DNA of 64,000 nucleotides, from assembly GCF_000711825.1 (NCBI RefSeq), contig NZ_JONJ01000003.1, forward strand, positions 248,001 through 312,000, given 5' to 3'. The position numbers and the translations under genes are program-made. Source of the stretch: [Clostridium] aminophilum DSM 10710 (GTDB lineage Bacteria; Bacillota; Clostridia; Lachnospirales; Lachnospiraceae). Shown here one piece after another: positions 1-8,200 of the stretch. The notes under the pieces are model-generated. The model made no database searches, was not told the origin of the DNA, and was given only the letters and a program-made list of their open reading frames with translations. Numbering within the stretch: position 1 is the first letter of the stretch; every line of letters begins with the position of its first letter.

Positions 1-133
1 GCCATGCGGTTCGAGGCATTTGCCGCAGAGAAAGGAATTCCCGGAAGGACCATACCGGTCCCGCGGGAGATTTCCGCGGGATGCGGGATTGCCTGGCGCA
101 TGGATGTCGGAGCATACGGAAACTGTCGCGAGA

Positions 134-330
134 CGATCCGCTCGGGCGGCATATCGCCGGAAAAGGTCACTGCGGTCCGGATGTAGCGACGATCCGCGCG
201 GGCGGCATATCGCCGGAAAAGGTCACTGCGGTCCGGATGCAGCGACAATCCGCTCGGGCGGCATATCGCCGGAAAAGGTCACTGAGGTCCGGATGCAGCG
301 ACGATCCGCTCTGCATACACCAGAATCTGG
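134..330. repeat. 56-bp tandem repeat, about 3.3 copies
   Basis: Units begin at about 134, 190, 246 and 302, each exactly 56 bp apart and nearly identical (core GGCGGCATATCGCCGG, itself an inverted repeat). The array straddles the stop codon of the xdhC-like gene on the minus strand. Because 56 is not a multiple of three, each added unit would change the reading frame of that gene's last codons. The remainder of 1-278 holds no gene I can support. Confidence 0.9.
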
Positions 331-1415
331 CCGCCGCAGAACATGCCGGCTTCGTCATTTGCGGCAGAATGAATGGACAGGTCCATCAGCATACGGGACC
401 GGTCCCGTGAGAGAATCCGTCCGCCGTGAAGCGCAAGCTCCCGGTCCAGTTCTCCGGCGCCGTCACCGTCGTTCAGCAGAACAAGGCCGGCTTTCCGGAT
501 CATGGCTTCCGCGAAGCCGCCGCCGATGGTTCCGATCAATGTGCCGTCCGGCCGGACGAAGAGTTTCGCACCCGGATTTCGCGGTGCTTCGCCCTCTTTG
601 CGGACGATGACAGCCATGGCAAGCGGATTTTTCGCTACGGTGCGAAGGGCGGAGAGCATTTCGGACGAGTATCCGAATCCTTTGGCGGATGAGTTCGCGA
701 TGCTGATCAGCTCCGCCAGAATGGAGACGGCGATTTCTTCCGGTGTCTCGGAATGGATTTCAAGACCGATGGGCATGTGTATCGTGTCCATCGTCTTTTT
801 TTCGTATCCGGAAGCGAGAAATTCTTCTCGGATGAGCGCGGCTCTGCCATGGCTTCCCATCATGCCGAGGTAGAGACGGGGTTTTTCGAGGATCTTCCGG
901 AGACATACCTTATCATAGATGTGCGCGCGGGTCATGACGATGAATGCCGTGTTCGCGTTTCCCGGAATGCCTTCGAGCGCATGTTCAAATGAATCACAGA
1001 TGGTAAGGTCTGCGCCGGCGGCCTCGGCTTTCTCCGTGAACTCCGAACGGTCATCGATGACCGTCACATGCATGGAGAGGAGTTTGGCCATCCGGATGAC
1101 GGCAAGCGCAACGTGACCTGCGCCGCAGAGGACGATTTCGGTCTTTCCGCCGAAGCGCTCCGCGTATACCGTGCCGTCCGGCGTCGGAAACGTCGGGTCG
1201 GACGGCTTAAGCGGCGGCAGCGCGGACGGATCCACATTGCGGATACTGTAGTGTTCCGGGTGGTCCGGCATGGCTTCGGCGACCGGTACAGGGCCGTCAT
1301 TTTCCAACCGGTACAGAATCTTTTCCCCCGCGGATGGGCCGTCAATCGCGAGAAGAGAGAGGTATTCCTCTCTCGGGTTGATTCGGGAAAGCGCAGAATA
1401 ATATGAATGGGACAT
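279..1415 (-). CDS. XdhC/CoxI-family molybdenum hydroxylase maturation factor, permuted domain order
   Basis: This family inserts or sulfurates the molybdenum cofactor of xanthine dehydrogenase-type hydroxylases in the cytoplasm. The 378-aa protein has a Rossmann-type XdhC C-domain first (GAGHVALAV at about residues 98-106, LGMMGSHGR at about 183-191). The XdhC_CoxI part follows (PLAMAVIVRKEG at about 264, GTLIGTIGGGFAE at about 291, CGGQILVY near the end). That is the reverse of the textbook order. The start has a strong Shine-Dalgarno (AAAGGAG) and lies 12 nt after yqeC, so the two are one operon. The last codons run into a 56-bp tandem repeat. The target enzyme is not in the window. The family call is secure; the substrate is unknown. 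Confidence 0.85.
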   Translation of the reverse strand: MSHSYYSALSRINPREEYLSLLAIDGPSAGEKILYRLENDGPVPVAEAMPDHPEHYSIRNVDPSALPPLKPSDPTFPTPDGTVYAERFGGKTEIVLCGAGHVALAVIRMAKLLSMHVTVIDDRSEFTEKAEAAGADLTICDSFEHALEGIPGNANTAFIVMTRAHIYDKVCLRKILEKPRLYLGMMGSHGRAALIREEFLASGYEKKTMDTIHMPIGLEIHSETPEEIAVSILAELISIANSSAKGFGYSSEMLSALRTVAKNPLAMAVIVRKEGEAPRNPGAKLFVRPDGTLIGTIGGGFAEAMIRKAGLVLLNDGDGAGELDRELALHGGRILSRDRSRMLMDLSIHSAANDEAGMFCGGQILVYAERIVAASGPQ

Positions 1416-1427
1416 GGTGCTGCTCCT

Positions 1428-2183
1428 TTATCTGTTTTGAGTTTGATTTGTCCCGGCGTCGATCCGTATTAGCAAATGTTCCCGCAGGCTTCCGGCGTAT
1501 ACCGGAATGTCGGTATTTTCTGCGAACCGGCGGCAGAGAGACAGGGTCTCCGTGCGGACGGCATTATCCGGATCCCACAGGGCGTCCGCCTGATTCAGGA
1601 CAATGGTATCGGTTAATTGTTCCTTCTGAATGGCTTCGGCACAGAGCTCGGGGGTCAGAAGATCCTGTTCGCCCGCGCCGGTCAGCGCACAGAAGCGTTC
1701 GGGAACATGGACCGCGTTCCGGACCGTTTTTCCGAAGCCGGTAAAGCCGGCGATCAGGATGGTCCGCGCGGCCCCCTTCGGGATGACCGGTTCCCCGTCA
1801 CGATGGGCCTTGACCGGGAGACCTCTCGAGCCGTCTGCCTCTGTCAGAATATAATCGGCAAGCCGGGCGATGCGTTCAAACGGAACCGGGGGCGCAGACA
1901 GTTTTCCCTCTTTCACCGGAGTGCCGACGCAGAGTACGGGAGAGCCGGAAAGACGGCTCCGGATCACGGCTTCATTTTCCGCAAGGTCCGGGGAAAATGA
2001 GGATAGACACGGAAGATCCGGGAACGGACGGATATGCGTGGATGTGGTGAGAATCACGGTCCCGCGGCTGCTCAGCTCCCGGGACAGTTCCCGCAGGAGA
2101 GTTGTTTTTCCGCCGCTTCCGATGACGGCCGTGATGCCGCGCCGGATGTCCAGCGTTTTGTGTAAAGTGTGTTCATTCATCAT
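1428..2183 (-). CDS. yqeC: YqeC-type selenium-dependent hydroxylase accessory protein
   Basis: This is a P-loop protein of the YqeC family, which travels with XdhC and selenium-dependent molybdenum hydroxylases; its biochemical step is unproven. The P-loop GSGGKTTLL is at about residues 22-30. An ADGSRGLPVKAH motif lies near 136, typical of the family. I start at the ATGATG at 2183/2180 rather than the upstream 2216 codon, because a TTGTGC-17-TATAGT promoter on the minus strand puts the transcription start at about 2183, making the message possibly leaderless. No Shine-Dalgarno is visible at any candidate start. It is the first gene of the yqeC-xdhC operon. Confidence 0.85.
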   Translation of the reverse strand: MMNEHTLHKTLDIRRGITAVIGSGGKTTLLRELSRELSSRGTVILTTSTHIRPFPDLPCLSSFSPDLAENEAVIRSRLSGSPVLCVGTPVKEGKLSAPPVPFERIARLADYILTEADGSRGLPVKAHRDGEPVIPKGAARTILIAGFTGFGKTVRNAVHVPERFCALTGAGEQDLLTPELCAEAIQKEQLTDTIVLNQADALWDPDNAVRTETLSLCRRFAENTDIPVYAGSLREHLLIRIDAGTNQTQNR

Positions 2184-2189
2184 ACTGAC

Positions 2190-2218
2190 ACTATAGTATG
2201 GATTTGAAAACCGCACAA
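2190..2218 (-). promoter_or_regulatory. sigma-A-type promoter for yqeC-xdhC
   Basis: Read on the minus strand: TTGTGC (2218-2213), 17-bp spacer, TATAGT (2195-2190). The predicted start falls on or next to the first ATG of yqeC. Confidence 0.6.
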
Positions 2219-2238
2219 GCCAAAGAACGCAGCGTGTC

Positions 2239-2267
2239 TTTCAATTCGTTTCGTCATTTGCTACAAT
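2239..2267 (+). promoter_or_regulatory. promoter for the HerA-like ATPase gene
   Basis: TTTCAA (2239-2244), 17-bp spacer, TACAAT (2262-2267) preceded by an extended -10 TGC. It diverges from the yqeC promoter within the same roughly 120-bp gap. Confidence 0.55.
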
Positions 2268-2303
2268 AACAGTCAGAAAACACGATAAAAGGAGGTTTCC
2301 CTG

Positions 2304-3872
2304 ATGTTCTATGAGAATAAGATCTGGATGGCAAATGACGGCGACGAGAAACTCTGCATGATTCCCGGAATGATGAACCGGCACGGACTGATCGCCGGAG
2401 CGACCGGAACCGGAAAGACGGTCACACTGAAGGTTCTTGCGGAATCGCTCAGCGATGCCGGTGTCCCGGTGTTTCTCGCGGATGTGAAGGGAGATCTGGC
2501 GGGAATGTGCGAGCCGGGCGAGAACACGGAGGATATGCAGAAGCGCATTGCGGCGTTCGGACTGGATCGGGAGGGCTTTGCTTACCGGACATATCCGGTG
2601 CAGTTCTGGGATCTGGAAGGGAAAAACGGACTTCCTCTTCACACGACGGTCAGCGAGATGGGACCGCTCCTGCTTTCCCGTCTTCTTCGGCTGTCCGATC
2701 TGCAGAGCGACATTCTTCAGATCATTTTCCGGGTGGCGGATGAACAGAATCTTCTGCTGATCGATACCAAGGATCTTCGCGCTATGATCCAGTATGTGGC
2801 GGAAAACAATGCAGAGTTTTCCGCACAGTACGGCAATATGACCAAACAGAGCCTTAATGCGATTCTCCGCGCGGTTGTCTCGCTGGAGACCCAGGGCGGA
2901 GAGACCTTTTTCGCCGAGCCGGCCATCGATATCCATGACTGGTTCCGGAGAGATTCGGACGGAAGGGGCTATATCAATATCCTCGATGCCCGGAGCTCCA
3001 TTCAGAATCCGGTGCTGTATTCCACATTTATGCTCTATCTGATGAGCGAACTGTTTGAACAGCTCCCGGAGAAAGGGGATGCGGATAAACCGGAGATTGT
3101 ATTCTTCTTTGATGAGGCGCATCTTCTGTTTGATCACGCGACACCGCTTCTGGAGGAGAAAATCGGGCAGGTGGTCAAGCTGATCCGTTCAAGGGGCGTC
3201 GGAATCTTTTTTATCACGCAGAATCCGGCCGATCTTCCGGATGCGGTTCTCTCACAGCTTGGAAACCGGATTCAGCATGCGCTCCGCGCCTATACTCCGG
3301 CGGAGAAGAAAAAGATCCGTGCCGCAGCCCGGTCTTTCCGGGAAAATCCGGCATTTGACACCGAAACCGTGCTCTCGGAGCTCGGAACAGGGGAAGCGAT
3401 CATTTCCTTCCTTGACGGAAATGGCATCCCGTCCGTGGTGCAGCGGGCGAAGATTCTTCCGCCGCAGTCGAAGCTGGGAACCATATCCGAATCGGCGCGG
3501 AAGTATCAGGTCAGCTCGTCGGATCTGGCAGAGAAGTACAATGACTTTTTTGACCGGGACTCCGCTTATGAGTTCCTTCGGCGCAAGAATGCGGTCTTAG
3601 CGCAGGCTGCCGCAGAGGAGCGCGCGCAGCAGGAAGCGGAGAAGCAGGCGGAAAAGGATGCCCGCGACCGGGATAAGGAAAATGCAAAAAAGACAAAGCG
3701 CTATCAGAGTGCGGCCGGCTCCATCGCGAAGACGGCAGCAGGCACCGTCGGCCGGGAACTCGGCAACGCGGTCGGAAGCTCCGTCGGAGGAAAGTTCGGA
3801 AAGAAGATCGGAGGAAATGTCGGCGCGTCGCTCTTCCGCGGCATCATCGGAACGCTGTTTGGCGGACGGTAA
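2304..3872 (+). CDS. HerA/DUF853-type ATPase (YjgR family)
   Basis: A 522-aa P-loop ATPase of the FtsK/HerA superfamily, DUF853 branch. The Walker A motif GATGTGKT is at residues 32-39 and the Walker B motif IVFFFDEAH at about 265-273. A DARSSIQNP segment precedes it and an ITQNP sensor-like motif follows. The C-terminus is a charged Ala/Glu/Lys coiled stretch (about 430-475) followed by a Gly-rich tail with GSSVGGKFGKKIGG. Family members are presumed DNA translocases or hexameric ATPases; the substrate is unknown. The start is fixed by AAAGGAGG eight bases upstream. It stands alone, divergent from yqeC and followed by a 52-bp repeat array. Confidence 0.85.
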   Translation: MFYENKIWMANDGDEKLCMIPGMMNRHGLIAGATGTGKTVTLKVLAESLSDAGVPVFLADVKGDLAGMCEPGENTEDMQKRIAAFGLDREGFAYRTYPVQFWDLEGKNGLPLHTTVSEMGPLLLSRLLRLSDLQSDILQIIFRVADEQNLLLIDTKDLRAMIQYVAENNAEFSAQYGNMTKQSLNAILRAVVSLETQGGETFFAEPAIDIHDWFRRDSDGRGYINILDARSSIQNPVLYSTFMLYLMSELFEQLPEKGDADKPEIVFFFDEAHLLFDHATPLLEEKIGQVVKLIRSRGVGIFFITQNPADLPDAVLSQLGNRIQHALRAYTPAEKKKIRAAARSFRENPAFDTETVLSELGTGEAIISFLDGNGIPSVVQRAKILPPQSKLGTISESARKYQVSSSDLAEKYNDFFDRDSAYEFLRRKNAVLAQAAAEERAQQEAEKQAEKDARDRDKENAKKTKRYQSAAGSIAKTAAGTVGRELGNAVGSSVGGKFGKKIGGNVGASLFRGIIGTLFGGR

Positions 3873-3893
3873 CTCGTGTGGCTTACGGTTGAG

Positions 3894-4054
3894 GATCATG
3901 CGCAAGGTGCTTTGGGGACGGTAGCGCAGAGTCTTTTTTTGCGGAGATCATGCGCAGGGTGTTTTGGGGACGGTAACGCAGAGGCATTTCTGCGGAGATC
4001 ATGCGCAGGGCAATTTGCGGACGGTCTCCCGGAAGTCTCATTGCGAACGGTCAC
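3894..4054. repeat. 51-52-bp tandem repeat, about 3 copies
   Basis: Units begin at 3894, 3946 and 3997 with the shared core GATCATGCGCAGGGT and GGGGACGGTA. The third unit decays by about 4054. The array fills most of the gap between the ATPase gene and the rRNA methyltransferase gene, and no promoter is evident inside it. Confidence 0.85.
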
Positions 4055-4102
4055 GCCGAGGACGGGAAATAAAATATACAGAACAGACAAGGTTAGAGAA
4101 GT

Positions 4103-5545
4103 ATGGCATTTGAATTACCAAAACAGTTTGAAGACAGGATGAGAGAAATTCTCGGAGACGAGTTTGCGGCTTTTCGGGACAGCTATGAAAAGGAACGGAA
4201 TCAGGGGCTCAGGCTGAACCTGCTGAAGACCGATCCGGAAACCTGGGAGAAACAGAATCCCTTTCATCTGAGACCTGTTCCGTGGGCATCTGAGGGGATA
4301 ACAAAGGGGTTTTATTACGGCAGTGAAGACCGTCCGGGACTCCATCCGTATCATGCGGCGGGTGTCTACTATATGCAGGAGCCGAGCGCTATGCTGCCGG
4401 CGGAACTGATTGGCGCGGACGAGGCGGGAAAGAACGGAGAATGGGTTCTGGACCTTTGCGCCGCACCGGGAGGAAAGACCACGCAGACTGCGTCCGGCAT
4501 GCAGGGCGGAGGCTTACTGATCGCCAATGAGATCGATCCGGCGAGAAGCAGGATCCTCTCACAGAACGTGGAGCGCATGGGAATCCGAAACTGTATTGTC
4601 ACCAACTCGGATCCGGACGGCCTTGTGGGTGCGCTCTCCGGGAAAATGGACCGCATCCTGGTTGACGCGCCCTGTTCCGGAGAGGGAATGTTCCGGAAGG
4701 AGGATGACGCGCTCCGGATGTGGAGCGAGGACAATGTATCCATGTGTGCGGAACGTCAGGCGCATATTCTGGAGGCGGCCTATGAGATGCTTGCACCGGG
4801 CGGAAGAATTGTCTATTCCACCTGTACCTTCGCACCCGCGGAAGATGAGCTTCAGATCGAACAGTTTCTGGAAAAACACGCCGACATGCATGCCGTGTCA
4901 CCGGAGCGGGATCCGAACGGCGTTTCGGCCGGAGTCCGGGAACTGGTAAAGACGCATACAGAGGAGATCGGGAAGACATTCCGGATCTGGCCGCACATTT
5001 CCGCCGGGGAGGGGCATTATGCCGCCGTTCTCCGGTCAGATGCGCCGAAACTTTCGGGAAGTGCGAAGCCGTCCGCCAAAAAGACGAAGGGGGCATTTCG
5101 CTCGCCGGATTACCGGAAAATCTATATGGATGCGGCCGCAGAGATCTTCCGGGAGCCGGAAAAATGGTGTGACGAAAGCCGTCTGGTCCAGCAGGGAGAG
5201 TGTCTCTGGTTTCTTCCGACGGATCGGGCATCCATGCCGCTTCTGTCCGGAATCCGTGTCCTGCGCCAGGGAATTCTTCTCGGAACCTTTGCCAGAGACC
5301 GGTTTGAACCGGATCACAGTCTGGCGATGGCGCTTCATCCGGATGAGGTCCGGCTTTGCCGGTCCTATGCGGCGGACTCGGAGGAAATCCGCGGGTTCCT
5401 CCACGGGGAACCGATCCGGGAAGAACGGTCGGGGGAAAAGGGCTGGACGCTGATCACGGTGGACGGTTACTCCCTGGGCTGGGCAAAACTCGGCGGCGGA
5501 ACGCTGAAAAACCACTATCCGAAGGGCCTTCGCACGAAATACTGA
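4103..5545 (+). CDS. RsmF/RsmB-like 16S rRNA (cytosine-C5)-methyltransferase
   Basis: An S-adenosylmethionine-dependent m5C methyltransferase of the NOL1/NOP2/Sun group, expected to act on ribosomal RNA. The SAM-binding motif DLCAAPGGKTTQ starts near residue 117. The motif IV cysteine is in VDAPCSGEGMF (about 186-196) and the catalytic motif VI cysteine in YSTCTF (about 238). At 480 aa it also has the C-terminal PUA-like half found in RsmF-type enzymes, ending in a lineage-typical LGWAKLGGGTLKNHYPKG motif. The Shine-Dalgarno is modest (GAGAAG). Which cytosine it modifies cannot be read from sequence. Confidence 0.9.
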   Translation: MAFELPKQFEDRMREILGDEFAAFRDSYEKERNQGLRLNLLKTDPETWEKQNPFHLRPVPWASEGITKGFYYGSEDRPGLHPYHAAGVYYMQEPSAMLPAELIGADEAGKNGEWVLDLCAAPGGKTTQTASGMQGGGLLIANEIDPARSRILSQNVERMGIRNCIVTNSDPDGLVGALSGKMDRILVDAPCSGEGMFRKEDDALRMWSEDNVSMCAERQAHILEAAYEMLAPGGRIVYSTCTFAPAEDELQIEQFLEKHADMHAVSPERDPNGVSAGVRELVKTHTEEIGKTFRIWPHISAGEGHYAAVLRSDAPKLSGSAKPSAKKTKGAFRSPDYRKIYMDAAAEIFREPEKWCDESRLVQQGECLWFLPTDRASMPLLSGIRVLRQGILLGTFARDRFEPDHSLAMALHPDEVRLCRSYAADSEEIRGFLHGEPIREERSGEKGWTLITVDGYSLGWAKLGGGTLKNHYPKGLRTKY

Positions 5546-5646
5546 GGTCCGCCCGTGCGCGTCCTGCGTCCGACGGAGGGACATTTGACGGTCGCGCGGA
5601 AAGACCTTTCCTACAGGAAAATACCGGCCGGTTTCGAAAAGTCATA

Positions 5647-5675
5647 TTGACTTGATTTTAGAAAAACAGTATGAT
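5647..5675 (+). promoter_or_regulatory. promoter of the purE operon
   Basis: TTGACT (5647-5652), 17-bp spacer, TATGAT (5670-5675). It lies about 60 bases before purE. I found no purine riboswitch core between it and the gene. Confidence 0.8.
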
Positions 5676-5737
5676 TTTTTCTGGCGGCTAAGTCGGAAAA
5701 ACCATTTTTTCGCAGTTTTTGAAAAAGGAGAGACACC

Positions 5738-6250
5738 ATGGCAAAAGTTGGTATCGTGATGGGCAGTGATTCGGATATGCCGATCATGGCACAGGCAGCT
5801 GAGATTCTGGAAAAGTTCGGAATCGACTACGAGATGAGCATCATTTCCGCGCACAGAGAGCCGGATATTTTCTTTGATTGGGCAAAAAGCGCCGAGTCCA
5901 GAGGAATCCGTGTCATCATTGCGGGCGCGGGAAAAGCAGCGCATCTTCCGGGCATGTGTGCGGCACTGTTCCCGATGCCGGTTATCGGAATCCCGATGAA
6001 GACATCCGATCTTGGAGGCGTGGACTCTCTGTATTCGATCGTTCAGATGCCGGGCGGAATCCCGGTTGCGACGGTTGCCATCAACGGCGGGAAGAATGCA
6101 GGCATTTTAGCGGCGAAGATTCTCGCAGTGTCCGACAGCGGTCTTCTCGGAAAGCTGAAAGAGTATTCTGAGAATATGAAAAATGAAGTCGTAAAGAAGG
6201 ATGAAAAACTCAAGGCGGCCGGCTATAAGGCTTTCCTTGCGGACAAATAA
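5738..6250 (+). CDS. purE: N5-carboxyaminoimidazole ribonucleotide mutase
   Basis: Moves the carboxyl group of N5-CAIR to C4 to give CAIR in de novo purine synthesis. At 170 aa it is a class I PurE. It carries the substrate-binding loop MGSDSDMP near the N-terminus, the active-site SAHREPD at about 39-45, and the GAGKAAHLPG loop. The GGVDSLYSIVQMP segment is also diagnostic. AAAAGGAGA precedes the ATG. It heads the purE-purM-purN-purD group behind a good promoter. No purK is present in the window. Confidence 0.97.
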   Translation: MAKVGIVMGSDSDMPIMAQAAEILEKFGIDYEMSIISAHREPDIFFDWAKSAESRGIRVIIAGAGKAAHLPGMCAALFPMPVIGIPMKTSDLGGVDSLYSIVQMPGGIPVATVAINGGKNAGILAAKILAVSDSGLLGKLKEYSENMKNEVVKKDEKLKAAGYKAFLADK

Positions 6251-6268
6251 ATATTCAATAGAACTATG

Positions 6269-6295
6269 CGGGTCCGGGCTTTGTCAGCCGGGCCC
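6269..6295 (+). other. GC-rich hairpin between purE and purM
   Basis: The arms GGGTCCGGGCT and AGCCGGGCCC fold with one bulge. There is no T-tract after it, so it is more likely a processing or stability element than a terminator. Function is unknown. Confidence 0.45.
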
Positions 6296-6428
6296 ACATG
6301 TGCTATAAAAAGCGTTTTGAAAGCGGATTCAGTACGATTGAAAGCCCGGCGTCTGCGGGTGACCGGAGACGCCTTGCTGATACATGAAATGCCGGGAGAA
6401 ATCCCGACAGCACCAACAGGAGGATCAT

Positions 6429-7460
6429 ATGGATTACAAGAAAGCCGGAGTTGACATCGAGGCCGGATACAAATCGGTTGAACTGATGAAGGAATTTGTG
6501 AAGCGGACGAACCGACCGGAAGTACTCGGAGGAATCGGCGGTTTTTCCGGCGCCTTCAGCGCAAAGGCATTCAAAGACATGGAGGACCCGGTTATCCTCT
6601 CCGGAACAGACGGAGTCGGAACAAAGATCAAACTGGCGTTTCTTCTGGACCGTCATGATACAGTCGGAATCGACTGCGTGGCGATGTGCGTCAATGACGT
6701 GGCCTGCGCCGGCGGTGATCCGCTGTTCTTCCTGGATTACATTGCCTGTGGAAAAAATGTTCCGGAAAAGATTGCTTCGATCGTGAAGGGTGTGGCAGAG
6801 GGCTGCGTTCAGGCCGACAGCGCACTGCTTGGCGGTGAGACCGCAGAGCACCCGGGACTGATGCCGGAAGACGAATACGATCTTGCCGGTTTCTCTGTCG
6901 GTGTGGTTGACCGGAAGGATATGATCACCGGAGAAAAACTGAAGGACGGCGATGTCCTGATCGGTATCGCATCCTCCGGCGTGCATTCCAACGGATTCTC
7001 CCTCGTCCGCAAAGTGTTTGAAAAGGAAATGACGAAGGAAGGCCTCGAGACATACTATGAAGAACTCGGTGGAACTCTCGGCGATACGCTGCTTACCCCG
7101 ACCCGCATTTACGTTCACGCGCTGAAGGCGGTCCGTGAGAGCGGCGTGACAATCAAGGCCTGCAGCCATGTGACCGGCGGCGGTTTCTACGAGAACATCC
7201 CGAGAATGCTGAGAGAGGGAACCAGAGCGGTGATTGAAAAGGACAGCTATCCGATTCCGCCGATCTTTAAACTTCTTCAGAAGAAGGGGGATATTGAGGA
7301 GACCATGATGTATAACACTTACAACATGGGACTCGGCATGGTTCTGGCAGTGGATCCGGCCGATGCGGAGAAGACCATGGAGGCGATCCGGTCCGCGGGC
7401 GATGCATGCTATCGCGTGGGACGGATTGAGGCAGGAGAAAAGGGAGTTACATTATGCTGA
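6429..7460 (+). CDS. purM: phosphoribosylformylglycinamidine cyclo-ligase (AIR synthetase)
   Basis: ATP-dependent ring closure of FGAM to AIR in purine synthesis. The 343-aa protein begins MDYKKAGVDIEAG, the usual PurM opening. It contains the GTDGVGTK nucleotide loop, the DCVAMCVNDV motif, and LLGGETAEHPG. The upstream in-frame ATG at 6384 is rejected because AGGAGG lies six bases before the ATG at 6429. Its last seven bases overlap purN. Confidence 0.97.
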   Translation: MDYKKAGVDIEAGYKSVELMKEFVKRTNRPEVLGGIGGFSGAFSAKAFKDMEDPVILSGTDGVGTKIKLAFLLDRHDTVGIDCVAMCVNDVACAGGDPLFFLDYIACGKNVPEKIASIVKGVAEGCVQADSALLGGETAEHPGLMPEDEYDLAGFSVGVVDRKDMITGEKLKDGDVLIGIASSGVHSNGFSLVRKVFEKEMTKEGLETYYEELGGTLGDTLLTPTRIYVHALKAVRESGVTIKACSHVTGGGFYENIPRMLREGTRAVIEKDSYPIPPIFKLLQKKGDIEETMMYNTYNMGLGMVLAVDPADAEKTMEAIRSAGDACYRVGRIEAGEKGVTLC

Positions 7461-8056
7461 ATGTCCTCGTGATGGTTTCTGGCGGCGGAACCAATCTTCA
7501 GGCGATTCTTGACGCGGTCGACAACGGTGCCATCCGGAACACGAAGGTGACGGCCGTGATCAGCAACAATCCGAATGCGTATGCGCTTGAGAGAGCAAAG
7601 AACCACGGGATTCCGGCGGAGGTGATCTCGCCGAAGAACTACGCAACGAGAGAGGAATTCAATGAAGCGCTGACCGAAAGGGTGAAGGCGCTCTGCCCGG
7701 ATCTAATTGTTCTGGCCGGCTGTCTTGTCAAGATTCCGGCACAGATGGTGAATGCGTTCCGGAACCGGATCATCAATATCCATCCGGCATTGATCCCGTC
7801 GTTCTGCGGTGTGGGGTTCTACGGACTTCGCGTCCACGAGGCGGCTCTTAGCAGGGGCGTGAAAGTGACCGGTGCCACGGTTCATTTTGTCGATGAAGGT
7901 ACCGACAGCGGCCCGATTCTTCTGCAGAAAGCGGTTGACGTTCTGCCGGGCGACACCGCGGAAGTGCTCCAGAAGAGAGTCATGGAACAGGCGGAGTGGG
8001 TGATCCTTCCGAAGGCGATCGATATGATCGCGGCCGGTGAGATTCCGATCGGCTGA
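7454..8056 (+). CDS. purN: phosphoribosylglycinamide formyltransferase
   Basis: Transfers a formyl group from 10-formyl-tetrahydrofolate to GAR, giving FGAR. The 200-aa length is normal. Visible motifs are VSGGGTNLQAILD at the phosphate loop, INIHPALIPSF with the catalytic His, and HFVDEGTDSGPI with the catalytic Asp. The start overlaps the purM stop by seven bases, so translation is probably coupled. The usual partner purH is not downstream; purD follows after a 144-base gap. Confidence 0.97.
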   Translation: MLNVLVMVSGGGTNLQAILDAVDNGAIRNTKVTAVISNNPNAYALERAKNHGIPAEVISPKNYATREEFNEALTERVKALCPDLIVLAGCLVKIPAQMVNAFRNRIINIHPALIPSFCGVGFYGLRVHEAALSRGVKVTGATVHFVDEGTDSGPILLQKAVDVLPGDTAEVLQKRVMEQAEWVILPKAIDMIAAGEIPIG

Positions 8057-8142
8057 CGGAATTCACCTGCGGACTTTGCAGGAAAACAGCAGAGGGAATC
8101 TGTCTGCGGTTTATGACGGAGAATAAAAGAAATATTGTATCG

Positions 8143-8178
8143 GGTCCGTTTCCGCTCCCGGAACGGGGGAAGCGGACC
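8143..8178 (+). other. hairpin in the purN-purD gap
   Basis: GGTCCGTTTCCGCTCCC pairs imperfectly with GGGGGAAGCGGACC, ending 22 bases before the purD start codon. No T-tract follows. It could set relative expression of purD or protect an mRNA end; that is inference. Confidence 0.45.
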
Positions 8179-8200
8179 GGAATTCAGAAAGGAAATACAG

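Noticed and set aside
5676-5737. Purine riboswitch before purE
   Set aside because: The leader is only about 60 bases and lacks the conserved core and three-way junction of such a switch.
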